Assembly: GCF_045032955.1 (NCBI RefSeq) | Contig: NZ_JBJFZU010000005.1 | Coordinates: 1-64,000 of the forward strand | Length of the DNA stretch: 64,000 nt | Direction: 5' to 3' | DNA from: Ornithinicoccus sp045032955 | GTDB lineage: Bacteria > Actinomycetota > Actinomycetes > Actinomycetales > Dermatophilaceae | Part shown: piece by piece, positions 8,041-17,023 of the stretch | Layout of the letters: the number at the start of each line of letters is the position of its first letter | Position numbering within the stretch: position 1 is the stretch's first letter | Made by a program: the position numbers and the translations under genes | The notes under the pieces: model-generated | The model's database searches: none | The model's input: only the letters and a program-made list of their open reading frames with translations | What the model was told of the DNA's origin: nothing

Positions 8041-10179
8041 TCAGCCCTCCACCGCGAGCACCAGCGGCAGCACCCCGTCGGCCCCGGCCAGGCGCAGCGC
8101 ACGAGCAGCCACGGTGATGCTCCAGCGGGAGTCCACCACGTCGTCGACCAGCAGCACCGGGCCTCGGGCCGAGGCCAGGGCCTGCCCGAGCTCGGGCCCG
8201 ACCACGATGCGGTCCCAGACGTTGGCGAGCCGGAAGGCACTGTTGCCCCCGGGCTCGCCCACCGGTCCCCCGTGCGCGAGGTCCAGGGTGCCCAGCAGCG
8301 GGAGGCGGCCGATCCGGCTGATCTGCTCCGCCAACGACCCGACCACTGCCGGCCGCCGGCGGGACGGCATGGCGACCACCCCCACGGGGCGCTCGAGCCA
8401 GCCCCAGCCGGCCAGTACCTGCACCACCGCCTGGGTGACCTCGTCCGGGACGGGCTCCCCCGCGGACTCGGGGCCGGCCGTCCCGGCCTCGAGCACCGCC
8501 CGGAGCCGCTGCCCCCATCCCAGGTCGGACAACCGCGCCAGCGCACGGCCCGGAGAGGCCTGCTCGGCCTCGGGGATGCGCCCCTTGACCTCGACGCCGA
8601 GACGCGGCATACCACTGGGCCACTGTCCGCGCGGGTCGACCGCGACGCCCACCGCGCCCAGCCGGTCCCGGGCGGCACCGACCGCTCCCTCGGGGATGTC
8701 GGTGGGATACCAGGGCTCGGCGCAGCGGTCGCACCGTCCGCAGGGTGCGGCGGTCGCGTCGTCCAGGCACTCCTGCAGGAAGGCCATCCGGCAGCCCTCC
8801 GTCTGCTGGTAGGTGACCATCAGCTCGGCCTCCCGGACCCGCGCCTCGGCGACCCGGGTGTACCTCTCCCGGTCGTAGACCCAGGGCTGGCCGGTGGCGG
8901 TCCAGCCGCCCTGGACCTTCTCCACCGCGCCGTCCACGTCGAGCACCTTGAGCAGCAGCTCGAGCCGGGTGCGGCGCACGTCGACGACGGTCTCCAGGGC
9001 GGGCGTCGACATCGGCCGGCCGGACTCCGCGAGCGCGGTGAGCACCGCGTCCGCCTGGTCCTGCCGGGGCATCGAGACGGTGGCGAAGTAGTTCCAGATG
9101 TCACGGTCCTCCGAGCCCGGCAGCAGCAGCACGTCGGCCCGCTCGGTGGCGCGCCCGGCACGGCCCACCTGCTGGTAATAGGCGACCGGCGAGCTGGGCG
9201 CCCCCAGGTGCACGACGAAGCCCAGGTCCGGCTTGTCGAACCCCATCCCCAGCGCGCTGGTCGCCACCAGCGCACGCACCTTGTTGTCCCGCAGGGCCCC
9301 CTCCAGCCGTTCCCGGTCGTCGGGGTCGGTGCGACCGGTGTAGGCGGCCACGTCGTGCCCCGCCGCCCGCAGCGCCTCGGCGACGTCCTCGGCGGCGGAC
9401 ACGGTGAGGCAGTAGACGATGCCGCTGCCGGGCAGCGACGGCAGGTGCTGCAGCAGCCACCCCAGACGCTGCTCGGGCGTCAACCGGGGCAGCACGCCCA
9501 GACGCAGCGACGACCTGGCCAACGGCCCCCGGATCGTGCGCACCCCGCGTCCCCCGACACCCAGCTGCTCGACCACGTCCTCGACCACCCGCTCGTTGGC
9601 GGTGGCCGTGGTGGCCAGCACCGGGGTGCCCTCGGGCAGCACGTCCAGCAGCGTCCTGATCCGCCGGTAGTCGGGCCGGAAGTCGTGCCCCCAGTCGCTG
9701 ATGCAGTGCGCCTCGTCGACCACGAGCAGGCCGCACCTGCTGGCCAGGTCCGGCAGCTGCTCCTCCCGGAAGCGGGGGTTGTTGAGGCGTTCCGGGCTGA
9801 CCAGCAGCACGTCCACCTCGTCCGCGGCGAGCGCGGCCCGCACCTCGTCCCACTCGGTGGCGTTGGCCGAGTTCATCGTGACCGCGCGCACCCCCGCCCG
9901 TCCGGCGGCGGCGATCTGGTCCCGCATCAGCGCCAGCAGCGGCGAGACGATGACGGTGGGGCCAGCGCCCGCGGCCCGTCGCAACGCGGTCGCGACGAAG
10001 TACACCGCTGACTTCCCCCACCCGGTCCGTTGCACCACCAGGACCCGGGCCCGCTCCTCCACCAGGGCCTGCACCGCCTCCAGCTGGCCGTCGCGGAAGT
10101 CGGCGTCCTCCCGGCCCACCAACCGTCGAAGTGCCGCGCGCGCCGCGCCGGACAACTGCTCCTGCTCCACCTGCTGCAT
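8041..10179 (-). CDS. recQ: RecQ-family DNA helicase with C-terminal PRTase-like domain
   Basis: 712 residues from the ATG at 10179. The helicase core has Walker A RTGWGKS (51-57), a DEAH box in VVDEAHCISDWGHDFRPD, and the helicase C motif QQVGRAGRATE. A RecQ zinc-binding cysteine cluster CGRCDRC follows near 510-525. The last 60 residues contain LLVDDVVDSRWS and two hydrophobic strands, the PRPP-binding loop of type I phosphoribosyltransferases, as in ComF. This fusion is found in actinobacterial RecQ proteins. RecQ unwinds DNA 3'-5' during recombinational repair; the extra domain's role is unknown. Confidence 0.93.
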   Translation of the reverse strand: MQQVEQEQLSGAARAALRRLVGREDADFRDGQLEAVQALVEERARVLVVQRTGWGKSAVYFVATALRRAAGAGPTVIVSPLLALMRDQIAAAGRAGVRAVTMNSANATEWDEVRAALAADEVDVLLVSPERLNNPRFREEQLPDLASRCGLLVVDEAHCISDWGHDFRPDYRRIRTLLDVLPEGTPVLATTATANERVVEDVVEQLGVGGRGVRTIRGPLARSSLRLGVLPRLTPEQRLGWLLQHLPSLPGSGIVYCLTVSAAEDVAEALRAAGHDVAAYTGRTDPDDRERLEGALRDNKVRALVATSALGMGFDKPDLGFVVHLGAPSSPVAYYQQVGRAGRATERADVLLLPGSEDRDIWNYFATVSMPRQDQADAVLTALAESGRPMSTPALETVVDVRRTRLELLLKVLDVDGAVEKVQGGWTATGQPWVYDRERYTRVAEARVREAELMVTYQQTEGCRMAFLQECLDDATAAPCGRCDRCAEPWYPTDIPEGAVGAARDRLGAVGVAVDPRGQWPSGMPRLGVEVKGRIPEAEQASPGRALARLSDLGWGQRLRAVLEAGTAGPESAGEPVPDEVTQAVVQVLAGWGWLERPVGVVAMPSRRRPAVVGSLAEQISRIGRLPLLGTLDLAHGGPVGEPGGNSAFRLANVWDRIVVGPELGQALASARGPVLLVDDVVDSRWSITVAARALRLAGADGVLPLVLAVEG

Positions 10180-10244
10180 ACCCCGACGGTAGACCCGACC
10201 CCCGACGCACCCCACGCCCCGCCCACCTGTCCTACGCTTGGGCG

Positions 10245-10958
10245 GTGAACTGGGACCCCGTGACCGCAGTGCTGTTCGACCTCGACGGTGTGCTGACCCC
10301 GACAGCAACCGTCCACATGCGGGCCTGGGAGGTGATGTTCACCCGGGTCCTCGACCAGCAGCCGAACCCCATGTCGCCCTACACCGACCAGGACTACTTC
10401 GCCTACATCGACGGCAAGCCCCGCTACGAGGGGGTGCAGTCCTTCCTCGACGCGCACGGCATCGACCTGCCCCAGGGGGAGCCGAGCGACCCGCCGGAGC
10501 GGCAGACCGTCTGCGGTCTCGGCAACCGCAAGAACGAGATCTTCAACGAGGTCCTGGAGGGTGAGGGCATCCGCGCCTACCCCGGCTCTCTGCGCCTCGT
10601 CGAGGCGCTGGAGCAGCGCGGCATCGCGATGGCCGTCGTCTCCTCCTCGAAGAACGCACCGGTCGTGCTGAGCAGCGCCGGTCTCACCGACCGGTTCCCG
10701 GTGCTCGTCGACGGCACCGTGGCCACCCGTGAGCAGCTGCCCGGCAAGCCCCGCCCGGACACCTACCGGTATGCCGCCGAGCAGCTGGGTCACGACCCGG
10801 CCGGGTGCGTCGTGGTCGAGGACGCCGTCTCCGGTGTCCAGGCCGGCGCCGCCGGCGGGTTCGCCCGGGTGATCGGCGTCGACCGGGGGGCAGGGCGTCA
10901 GGTCCTGCTCGACGCGGGTGCCGACGAGGTCGTGAGCGACCTCGCCGAGCTGATCTGA
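10245..10958 (+). CDS. Beta-phosphoglucomutase-family HAD hydrolase
   Basis: 237 residues from a GTG at 10245. HAD motif I is FDLDGVLTPT (nucleophile Asp 12, acid/base Asp 14); motif II is in AVVSSSKNA; motif III Lys is in GKPRPDTY; motif IV is VVEDAVSGVQAGAAGG. A cap domain occupies about 25-105. The family interconverts beta-glucose-1-phosphate and glucose-6-phosphate. The GH65 phosphorylase starts 8 bases downstream and releases beta-glucose-1-phosphate, so the pair forms a complete route from a disaccharide to glycolysis. Confidence 0.92.
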   Translation: MNWDPVTAVLFDLDGVLTPTATVHMRAWEVMFTRVLDQQPNPMSPYTDQDYFAYIDGKPRYEGVQSFLDAHGIDLPQGEPSDPPERQTVCGLGNRKNEIFNEVLEGEGIRAYPGSLRLVEALEQRGIAMAVVSSSKNAPVVLSSAGLTDRFPVLVDGTVATREQLPGKPRPDTYRYAAEQLGHDPAGCVVVEDAVSGVQAGAAGGFARVIGVDRGAGRQVLLDAGADEVVSDLAELI

Positions 10959-10966
10959 GGCGGGGC

Positions 10967-13549
10967 GTGCCACCCACCTCCGACCACCGCCCGCCCCCGC
11001 CCGTCGACCCGCTGGACCGGACCCGCTTCCCGCTCGACCCCTGGTCGTTCACCGAGTGCGCCTACGAGGGAGGCGACCTGGGTGTCACCGAGACCCTGTT
11101 CGCCGTCTCGAACGGCTACCTGGGGCTGCGCGGGAACGTCGAGGAGGGCCGGGACACCTACGCGCACGGCACCTTCGTCAACGGCTTCCACGAGACCTGG
11201 CCGATCCGGCACGCGGAGGAGGCCTTCGGCCTGGCCCGGGTCGGGCAGACCATCGTCAACGTCCCGGACCCGAAGACCATCAAGCTCTACGTCGACGACG
11301 AGCCGCTGCTGCTCTCGACCGCCGACCTGGACGAGTACGAGCGGCGCCTCGACTTCAGGGACGGCCTGCTGCGCCGCTCCGTGGTGTGGCGCACCAGCGC
11401 CGGCAAGCGGGTGCGGATCACCTCCACCCGGATGACCAGCGTCGTCGAGCGGCACCTGGCCGTGATGACCTTCGAGGTGGAGATGCTGGACGGGCACGCC
11501 GCCCTGGACATCTCCAGCCAGATCCTCAACCGGCAGGACGGCTCGGACGAGTACCACGTCACCAGCGCCGCGATGGGCGAGGGGCTGGACCCGCGCAAGG
11601 CGGAGTCCTTCGAGCACCGGGTGCTCGACCCGGTGCTGCACGAGAGCCGCGGCGAGCGCCTGCTACTGGGCTACCGCTGCCACAACTCCGGGATGACCAT
11701 CGCCACGATGGCCGAGCACCGGGTCGAGACGGACAACGCCTGGACCCAGCGCCAGCACGTCGAGCCGGACCTGGCCAAGCACGTCTTCCGGGTGGACGCC
11801 CGCGAAGGACAGCCGGTGCGGATCGAGAAGCTGGTCGCGGTGCACAGCTCCCGCGGGGTCCCGCCCCGAGAGCTGGCGGACCGCTGCGCCCGCACCCTGG
11901 ACCGCGCCGTGGTGCGCGGGGTGCCGGAGCTGCAGGCCGAGCACGCCGGCACCTGGAAGCGGTTCTGGGCGGAGTCCGACGTCGAGATCCCGGACCAGCC
12001 GCACCTGCAGCAGGCGGTCCGGTGGAACCTCTTCCAGCTCGGCCAGGCGTCGTTGCGGGCGGGCTCCCACGGCATCCCCGCCAAGGGGCTGACCGGCTCC
12101 GGCTACGGCGGGCACTACTTCTGGGACACCGAGTGCTACGTGCTGCCGTTCCTGGTCTACACGCACCCGCAGGCGGCCCGGAACGCGCTCCGCTTCCGGC
12201 ACGGGATGCTGGAGTCCGCGCGGCGGCGGGCGGCCGAGATGTCCCAGCACGGCGCGCTCTTCCCCTGGCGCACCATCAACGGCGAGGAGGCCTCGGCCTA
12301 CTTCGCGGCCGGCACCGCGCAGTACCACATCAATGCGGACGTGGCCTATGCGCTGATGAAGTACGCCCGGGCCACCGAGGACGTGGAGTTCCTGCGTGAC
12401 CAGGGCGTCGACATCCTGGTCGAGACGGCCCGGCTGTGGGCCGACCTCGGCTTCTGGCAGAGCAACGGCTCCCGGCAGTTCCACATCCACGCCGTCACCG
12501 GCCCGGACGAGTACACGACGATCGTCAACGACAACCTGTTCACCAACGTGATGGCTCAGCTCAACCTGCGCGCCGCCGTGGAGGGTGTCCGGGAGCTGCG
12601 GGACGCGGACCCCCGGCAGTTCGACCGGGTGATGGCCCGGCTGGGTCTCGGGGAGTCCGAGGTCACGGCCTGGGAGCACGCCGCGGACGGGATGCACATC
12701 CCCTACGACAAGACCGTCGGCGTGCACCCCCAGGACAGCCACTTCCTGGAGCGTGAGGTCTGGGACCTGGACGCCACGCCCGCCCACACCCGGCCGCTGC
12801 TGCTGCACTACCACCCGCTGGTGATCTACCGCTTCCAGGTGCTCAAGCAGGCCGACGTCGTGCTGGCGCTCTACCTCGCCGGGGACGCCTTCACGGCCGA
12901 GCAGAAGCTGGCCGATTTCGACTACTACGACCCGATCACCACCGGGGACTCCACCCTGTCCGCGGTGGTCCAGTCGATCGTCGCGGCCGAGGTCGGTTAC
13001 CACGACCTGGCGCTGCGCTACTTCTACGCCGGCCTCTTCGTCGACCTCGCGGACGGTCACGGCAACGCCTCCGACGGGGTGCACGTCGCCTCCACCGGTG
13101 GGGTGTGGAGCGCCCTGGTCGCGGGCTTCGGCGGGATGCGTGACCACGACGGGGAGCTGACGCTCGACCCGCGGCTCCCGGACTCCTGGACCGGGATCAC
13201 CTGGCGTATGCGCTGGCATGGGTCCCGGCTGCGCGTCACCGTCGGACAGCAGGCGGTGCTGCTCGCGGTCGAGGTCGGTGGACCCGTCGACCTGAGCGTG
13301 CGGGGCAGCACGGTCCATGTCGGCAGCGAGGAGGTGCGGGTGGAGCTCGACGGGCACGGGCCCCGGCGCGCAGGCGGCCCGCGGGCGCCCGCGGTGGCCA
13401 GCGGCATACCCACCCACCGGTCCGCGGACGGCGCGTCCCGCAGCGGCGTGGTCCCGCACAGCTGGTCCGCGACCGACGGGGCCGAGGACGGCCCCTCGGC
13501 ACCGGTGAACCGGCCCCACACCGAGGACCCGCCGACGGCCCACCCCTGA
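10967..13549 (+). CDS. GH65 disaccharide phosphorylase (maltose/trehalose/kojibiose type)
   Basis: 860 residues from a GTG at 10967. The N-terminal beta-sandwich begins near DPWSFTECAYEGG; the (alpha/alpha)6 barrel carries the GH65 signature GPDEYTTIVNDN, with the general-acid Glu at about 515. The C-terminal ~100 residues are a small beta domain and a disordered, Pro/Gly-rich tail. These enzymes cleave an alpha-linked glucose disaccharide with phosphate, giving beta-glucose-1-phosphate and glucose. Maltose, trehalose and kojibiose activities cannot be separated by eye. It is in an operon with the beta-phosphoglucomutase gene. Confidence 0.92.
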   Translation: MPPTSDHRPPPPVDPLDRTRFPLDPWSFTECAYEGGDLGVTETLFAVSNGYLGLRGNVEEGRDTYAHGTFVNGFHETWPIRHAEEAFGLARVGQTIVNVPDPKTIKLYVDDEPLLLSTADLDEYERRLDFRDGLLRRSVVWRTSAGKRVRITSTRMTSVVERHLAVMTFEVEMLDGHAALDISSQILNRQDGSDEYHVTSAAMGEGLDPRKAESFEHRVLDPVLHESRGERLLLGYRCHNSGMTIATMAEHRVETDNAWTQRQHVEPDLAKHVFRVDAREGQPVRIEKLVAVHSSRGVPPRELADRCARTLDRAVVRGVPELQAEHAGTWKRFWAESDVEIPDQPHLQQAVRWNLFQLGQASLRAGSHGIPAKGLTGSGYGGHYFWDTECYVLPFLVYTHPQAARNALRFRHGMLESARRRAAEMSQHGALFPWRTINGEEASAYFAAGTAQYHINADVAYALMKYARATEDVEFLRDQGVDILVETARLWADLGFWQSNGSRQFHIHAVTGPDEYTTIVNDNLFTNVMAQLNLRAAVEGVRELRDADPRQFDRVMARLGLGESEVTAWEHAADGMHIPYDKTVGVHPQDSHFLEREVWDLDATPAHTRPLLLHYHPLVIYRFQVLKQADVVLALYLAGDAFTAEQKLADFDYYDPITTGDSTLSAVVQSIVAAEVGYHDLALRYFYAGLFVDLADGHGNASDGVHVASTGGVWSALVAGFGGMRDHDGELTLDPRLPDSWTGITWRMRWHGSRLRVTVGQQAVLLAVEVGGPVDLSVRGSTVHVGSEEVRVELDGHGPRRAGGPRAPAVASGIPTHRSADGASRSGVVPHSWSATDGAEDGPSAPVNRPHTEDPPTAHP

Positions 13550-13572
13550 GGATGAGGTGCCGCTGACGGTCG

Positions 13573-13606
13573 GCGCCCCGCGTCCGGCTTGGCCCGTGCG
13601 GGGCGC
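13573..13606 (+). terminator. Hairpin terminator after the GH65 operon
   Basis: GCGCCCCGC at 13573-13581 pairs perfectly with GCGGGGCGC at 13598-13606 around a 16-base loop, 24 bases after the GH65 stop. No T-tract follows, as is common in high-GC actinobacteria. It separates the operon from the SseB-like gene, whose ATG is 18 bases downstream. Confidence 0.6.
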
Positions 13607-13623
13607 TGTGGTCGGATGGGGGC

Positions 13624-14259
13624 ATGACTGACCCGACCGACATGCCGTTCCAGGGGGACTCCGACCAGCCTCGCGAGTCGATCTACGAGGGTCGGCGGCC
13701 GAAGAAGGACACGGGCTCGCAGCACGGCACGGACCCGGCGGCGGACGGTTCGGCCCCTCGCCCGGGGCCCTCCACCACCCGACTGGGGATGCTGGCGGAC
13801 CCGGAGGAGACGGAGACCGACATCCTGGCGGCGCGCGTCGCGGGACCGCACGACCAGGAGGGGATGACCGCGCTCTGGCGGGCCACCATGGACCTGGGTC
13901 ACTGGTGGTTCGTCGCGGTCGGCGAGCCCGGTGCGGAGTCTCCCGCAGCGGCCCAGATCGACGACCAGCTGATGCTGCTCACGTTCACCAGCGCGGAGCG
14001 GGCCCGGCACTTCGCCGTGCAGAACGAGATGATCGGCGCGGACGAGGACCTACGGGCGATCGCCCTGGCACCCGCCGAGGTGGTCGACTCGGCTCAGACC
14101 TACAGCGAGGCCGGCATCGGCGGGTTGATGTTCGACCCGCATCTCGCGGGCTACTTCATGCCCTCCGAGCAGCTGCCCGTCGTGTGGGACGCGCTGGGCG
14201 GCGACGTGGACGGGGACTCGGACACACCGGTGGACGCGCCGCGCCCGTCCGGCTCCTGA
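13624..14259 (+). CDS. Conserved hypothetical protein, SseB-like fold
   Basis: 211 residues. The first ~70 are polar and probably disordered. Residues about 75-205 run as alternating strands and helices, with MTALWRATMDLGHWWFVAV, IDDQLMLLTFTSAERARHF and SEAGIGGLMFDP, resembling the SseB N-terminal domain found in many actinobacterial proteins of unknown role. No catalytic motif is seen. It is a single gene facing the LysM gene, with only 7 bases between the stops. The family call is tentative. Confidence 0.6.
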   Translation: MTDPTDMPFQGDSDQPRESIYEGRRPKKDTGSQHGTDPAADGSAPRPGPSTTRLGMLADPEETETDILAARVAGPHDQEGMTALWRATMDLGHWWFVAVGEPGAESPAAAQIDDQLMLLTFTSAERARHFAVQNEMIGADEDLRAIALAPAEVVDSAQTYSEAGIGGLMFDPHLAGYFMPSEQLPVVWDALGGDVDGDSDTPVDAPRPSGS

Positions 14260-14266
14260 CAACCGG

Positions 14267-14653
14267 TCAGCGACCGGGGATGACGAGTTCCTGACCCACG
14301 GCGATCGAGGTACCGCTCAGGCGGTTCGCCTGCTGGATGTCGGCGATCGCCTGGCTGAGCGGCAGTCCGGGCAGGTGCTCCTGCGCGACCTGCGAGAGCG
14401 TGGTGCCCGGTTCCACGACGACGGAGGACGCCGCGCTCGCCGGGCCCATGACGCCGACGCTGAAGAGCGTCGCCGCGAGCACGGCCACCGCCAGCGCGAC
14501 CGTGGCCGTGATCGCCAACCGACCGCGCCGGGTCAGGTGGAGCGAGGACGTCCCGGCCGGGGACGTGGCGACCACCCTGCGGGTGGACGTGCTCCATCCG
14601 CGCCCGACCTCGGGCAGCGGGACGGAGATGAAGCTCGCGGTGGCAGTGCTCAT
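14267..14653 (-). CDS. LysM-domain membrane-anchored protein
   Basis: 128 residues from the ATG at 14653, which has GGAAGG about 9 bases upstream; an earlier ATG at 14704 is possible. A polar N-terminus of ~45 residues precedes one hydrophobic segment (LAITATVALAVAVLAATLF), and a single C-terminal LysM domain begins at SVVVEPGTTLSQVAQ. LysM binds peptidoglycan. A LysM gene divergent from lexA is a recurring actinobacterial arrangement; the related SOS-induced cell-division inhibitors of actinobacteria sit in the same place, so a role in division arrest after DNA damage is possible but inferred. Confidence 0.82.
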   Translation of the reverse strand: MSTATASFISVPLPEVGRGWSTSTRRVVATSPAGTSSLHLTRRGRLAITATVALAVAVLAATLFSVGVMGPASAASSVVVEPGTTLSQVAQEHLPGLPLSQAIADIQQANRLSGTSIAVGQELVIPGR

Positions 14654-14753
14654 GCTGATCACCTTCCTCGTGGCGGTGCTCACCGGACAGCTGTCCGATA
14701 GCACGTCTGTTCCATGTGTAGCACACCCGTACGATGCATGTCGACACGCGGGC

Positions 14754-14767
14754 CGAACAGGTGTTTG
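14754..14767. promoter_or_regulatory. LexA (SOS) box
   Basis: CGAACAGGTGTTTG fits the actinobacterial LexA consensus CGAACRNRYGTTYG at every defined position. It lies between the divergent LysM and lexA genes, so LexA probably represses its own gene and possibly the LysM gene as well, with both induced by DNA damage. Confidence 0.88.
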
Positions 14768-14913
14768 CCTCCGGTGTCGTGCCCCCGTAGGCTGTATTCA
14801 TGTCAGGGACTCAACCACCCGCCACTGACATACCCTCTGACCAGGGACGATGCCTCAGCACCGGACCGCACGAGGGACGCCGAGGGTGGGACCCGAGCAA
14901 GGGGATGGAGAGC

Positions 14914-15633
14914 ATGGCCACGATCCACGAGATGCCGGACCGGGACGGCGGCGCGGCGCTGACGAACCGGCAACGCCGTGTGCTGGACGTCATCCGGGAC
15001 GCGATCGACCACCGCGGCTACCCGCCGAGCCTGCGTGAGATCGGGGACGCGGTCGGACTGACCTCACCGAGCTCGGTCGCGCACCAGCTGAAGATGCTGG
15101 AGCGCAAGGGCTTCCTCCGCCGCGACCCGCACCGTCCGCGCGCCATCGAGGTCGTGCACCCCGGCGGCGAAGGCCCCGGTTACCGCCGCGGTGACGGCGA
15201 GGGTGCGACCGCGCCGGATGCCGGCTTCGACGAGACCGGGATCGGCGACGACCGCCCCCGCCCCTCCTACGTCCCGCTGGTCGGCAGGATCGCGGCGGGT
15301 GGCCCGATCCTGGCCGAGGAGGCCGTGGAGGACGTCTTCCCCCTCCCCCGTCAGCTGGTCGGGGACGGCGAGCTCTTCCTGCTGAAGGTGGTCGGCGACT
15401 CCATGGTGGACGCCGCCATCTGCGACGGGGACTGGGTCGTGGTACGCCGGCAGCCGACCGCGGTCAACGGGGAGATCGTCGCGGCGATGCTGGACAACGA
15501 GGCCACCGTCAAGACCTACCGCCACCGGGACGGCAAGACCTGGCTGATCCCGCACAACCCGGCCTACGAGCCGATCGACGGTGACCACGCCGTGATCCTC
15601 GGCAAGGTGACGGCGGTCCTGCGCCGCGTCTGA
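14914..15633 (+). CDS. lexA: LexA, SOS-response repressor
   Basis: 239 residues from the ATG at 14914; an in-frame ATG at 14905 and one at 14800 would lengthen the N-terminus. The winged helix spans about 15-80 (LTNRQRRVLDVIRDAI, PPSLREIGDAVGL). The self-cleavage bond is the Ala-Gly near 128-129 in GRIAAGGP, and the S24 catalytic dyad is Ser 163 (GDSMVDAAI) with Lys 200 (ATVKTY). LexA represses DNA-repair genes until RecA filaments trigger its autoproteolysis. A LexA box lies 147 bases upstream. A linker of about 35 residues, longer than in E. coli LexA, joins the domains. Confidence 0.97.
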   Translation: MATIHEMPDRDGGAALTNRQRRVLDVIRDAIDHRGYPPSLREIGDAVGLTSPSSVAHQLKMLERKGFLRRDPHRPRAIEVVHPGGEGPGYRRGDGEGATAPDAGFDETGIGDDRPRPSYVPLVGRIAAGGPILAEEAVEDVFPLPRQLVGDGELFLLKVVGDSMVDAAICDGDWVVVRRQPTAVNGEIVAAMLDNEATVKTYRHRDGKTWLIPHNPAYEPIDGDHAVILGKVTAVLRRV

Positions 15634-15650
15634 GCGGCTCCACGATCGCG

Positions 15651-15692
15651 GCGCCCGTCCCGGCCCCTCCATCCTCTGGCCGGGGCGGGCGT
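15651..15692. terminator. Bidirectional hairpin between lexA and the PRC-barrel gene
   Basis: GCGCCCGTCCCGGCC at 15651-15665 pairs with the inverted copy at 15678-15692 around a 12-base loop, with one G-T type mismatch. It sits between the convergent stops of lexA (15633) and the PRC-barrel gene (15700) and can serve both. Confidence 0.65.
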
Positions 15693-15699
15693 CGTCGCG

Positions 15700-16062
15700 T
15701 CATGCCGAGGGGGCCGGCCCCTCCTCCACGGCGTAGTAGTCGTAGAGCTCCTCCTCCTCGTCCTCGTTGAGGTGCCCGTCGCACGCGATCTCCGGCGCCC
15801 CCTTGAGCATCTCCACCGGGTAGGGCACCCGCACCTGTCGGTCCTCGACGACGGCGTTGGCGACCGGGCAGAAGATCTTCCGGCCGCCGAGCAAGCCGGT
15901 GCGCACCGTGATCCAGGCCGGTTCCCCGGTGCCGTTGTCCAGGTAGACCTGGTCGAGCCGGCCCACCTTGTGACCGTCCTGGTCCACGACCTCGGCGTCG
16001 TACAGCTCGCCGAGCTGCTCGTAGCTGACCACGACGACCTCCTCGTCCGTCTCGTCCTGCAC
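15700..16062 (-). CDS. PRC-barrel domain protein
   Basis: 120 residues, acidic. Residues 10-85 (YEQLGELYDAEVVDQDG, VGRLDQVYLDNGTGEPAW, GRKIFCPV) form the beta-barrel pattern of PRC domains, which occur in RNA-processing and photosynthetic proteins and in many small actinobacterial proteins linked to stress. The C-terminus is Glu/Asp-rich. Function is unknown; it stands alone on this strand. Confidence 0.82.
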   Translation of the reverse strand: MQDETDEEVVVVSYEQLGELYDAEVVDQDGHKVGRLDQVYLDNGTGEPAWITVRTGLLGGRKIFCPVANAVVEDRQVRVPYPVEMLKGAPEIACDGHLNEDEEEELYDYYAVEEGPAPSA

Positions 16063-16117
16063 GTGGGCGACCCGGACCGTGCGGTCCCCCGGCCCCGGCC
16101 GGGTGGTCGCCGTCAGC

Positions 16118-17023
16118 CTAGCGACCCAGGTCCGTGACCAGCCGACCCAGGACGTCCCCGACGAGGGCGTCGAGCTGCACGGTGGCCTCGGCGTCCCCCC
16201 GGGTGGGACCGCGGGTCACGACCACCACGGGTATGCCCTCCCGCGCCGCCCGCCGCACGAACCGGTAGCCGCTCATCACCCGCAGCGAGGACCCGAGCAC
16301 GAGCAGGCACCGGGCCTCGTGCACCAGCTCGAAGGCCACCTCGACCAGCTCGCGCGGCACCGAGCCGCCGAAGAAGACCACGTCCGGCTTGAGCCGGTCG
16401 CCACCGCAGACCGAGCACCTGGGCGTGCGGAAACCCGCCACCAGGTCCTCGGGCAGGGCGACGTCACCGTCGGGACGGACCTCGCCGGCGGTGTCCACGT
16501 GGGCCAGGAAGCCCGGGTTCGCGACGTCCAGCCACTCGTGCACCTGCCCGCGTCCGGTGGGCTCCCCGCAGTCGAGACAGACCACCCGGGTCAGGGTGCC
16601 GTGCAGCTCGAGCACCCGTCGACAGCCGGCCTGCTGGTGCAGCCCGTCCACGTTCTGGGTGATCACGTGGCTCAGCAGCCCGGCCGCCTCGAGGTCGGCG
16701 ACGGCGCGGTGCGCCGCGTTGGGGCTGGCCCCGGCGAACCTGCTCCAGCCCGCGTAGGCACGGGCCCAGTAGCGCTGGCGCGCCTCCGCGGAGGTGACGA
16801 AGTCGCCGTGCTGCATCGGGGTCACCCGCCGGGTGCCATCCGGTCCCCGGTAGTCCGGGATCCCGCTCGCGGTGGACATCCCCGCCCCGGTCAGCGCCAC
16901 CACCGCGCCACCGGCGAGCAGGTCACGGGCCCGCTGGTACCGGTCCTCGTCGATCCGGGTCGGGGGCGGCATCGTCAGGGACAGGTCCATCGGGCCGACC
17001 CGTGCCGGCTGCTGCCCGCTCAC
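16118..17023 (-). CDS. Sir2-family NAD-dependent protein deacetylase
   Basis: 301 residues. The NAD-binding signature is ALTGAGMSTASGIPDYRG (about 43-60); TQNVDGLH near 122 and the catalytic His about 141 (LELHGT) follow; zinc cysteines are CLDCG (149, 152) and CSVCGG. Sirtuins remove acyl groups from lysines using NAD, often regulating acetyl-CoA synthetase. The start overlaps the stop of the upstream histidine kinase by 4 bases, so the three genes from 19301 down to 16118 are probably one transcript. Confidence 0.94.
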   Translation of the reverse strand: MSGQQPARVGPMDLSLTMPPPTRIDEDRYQRARDLLAGGAVVALTGAGMSTASGIPDYRGPDGTRRVTPMQHGDFVTSAEARQRYWARAYAGWSRFAGASPNAAHRAVADLEAAGLLSHVITQNVDGLHQQAGCRRVLELHGTLTRVVCLDCGEPTGRGQVHEWLDVANPGFLAHVDTAGEVRPDGDVALPEDLVAGFRTPRCSVCGGDRLKPDVVFFGGSVPRELVEVAFELVHEARCLLVLGSSLRVMSGYRFVRRAAREGIPVVVVTRGPTRGDAEATVQLDALVGDVLGRLVTDLGR

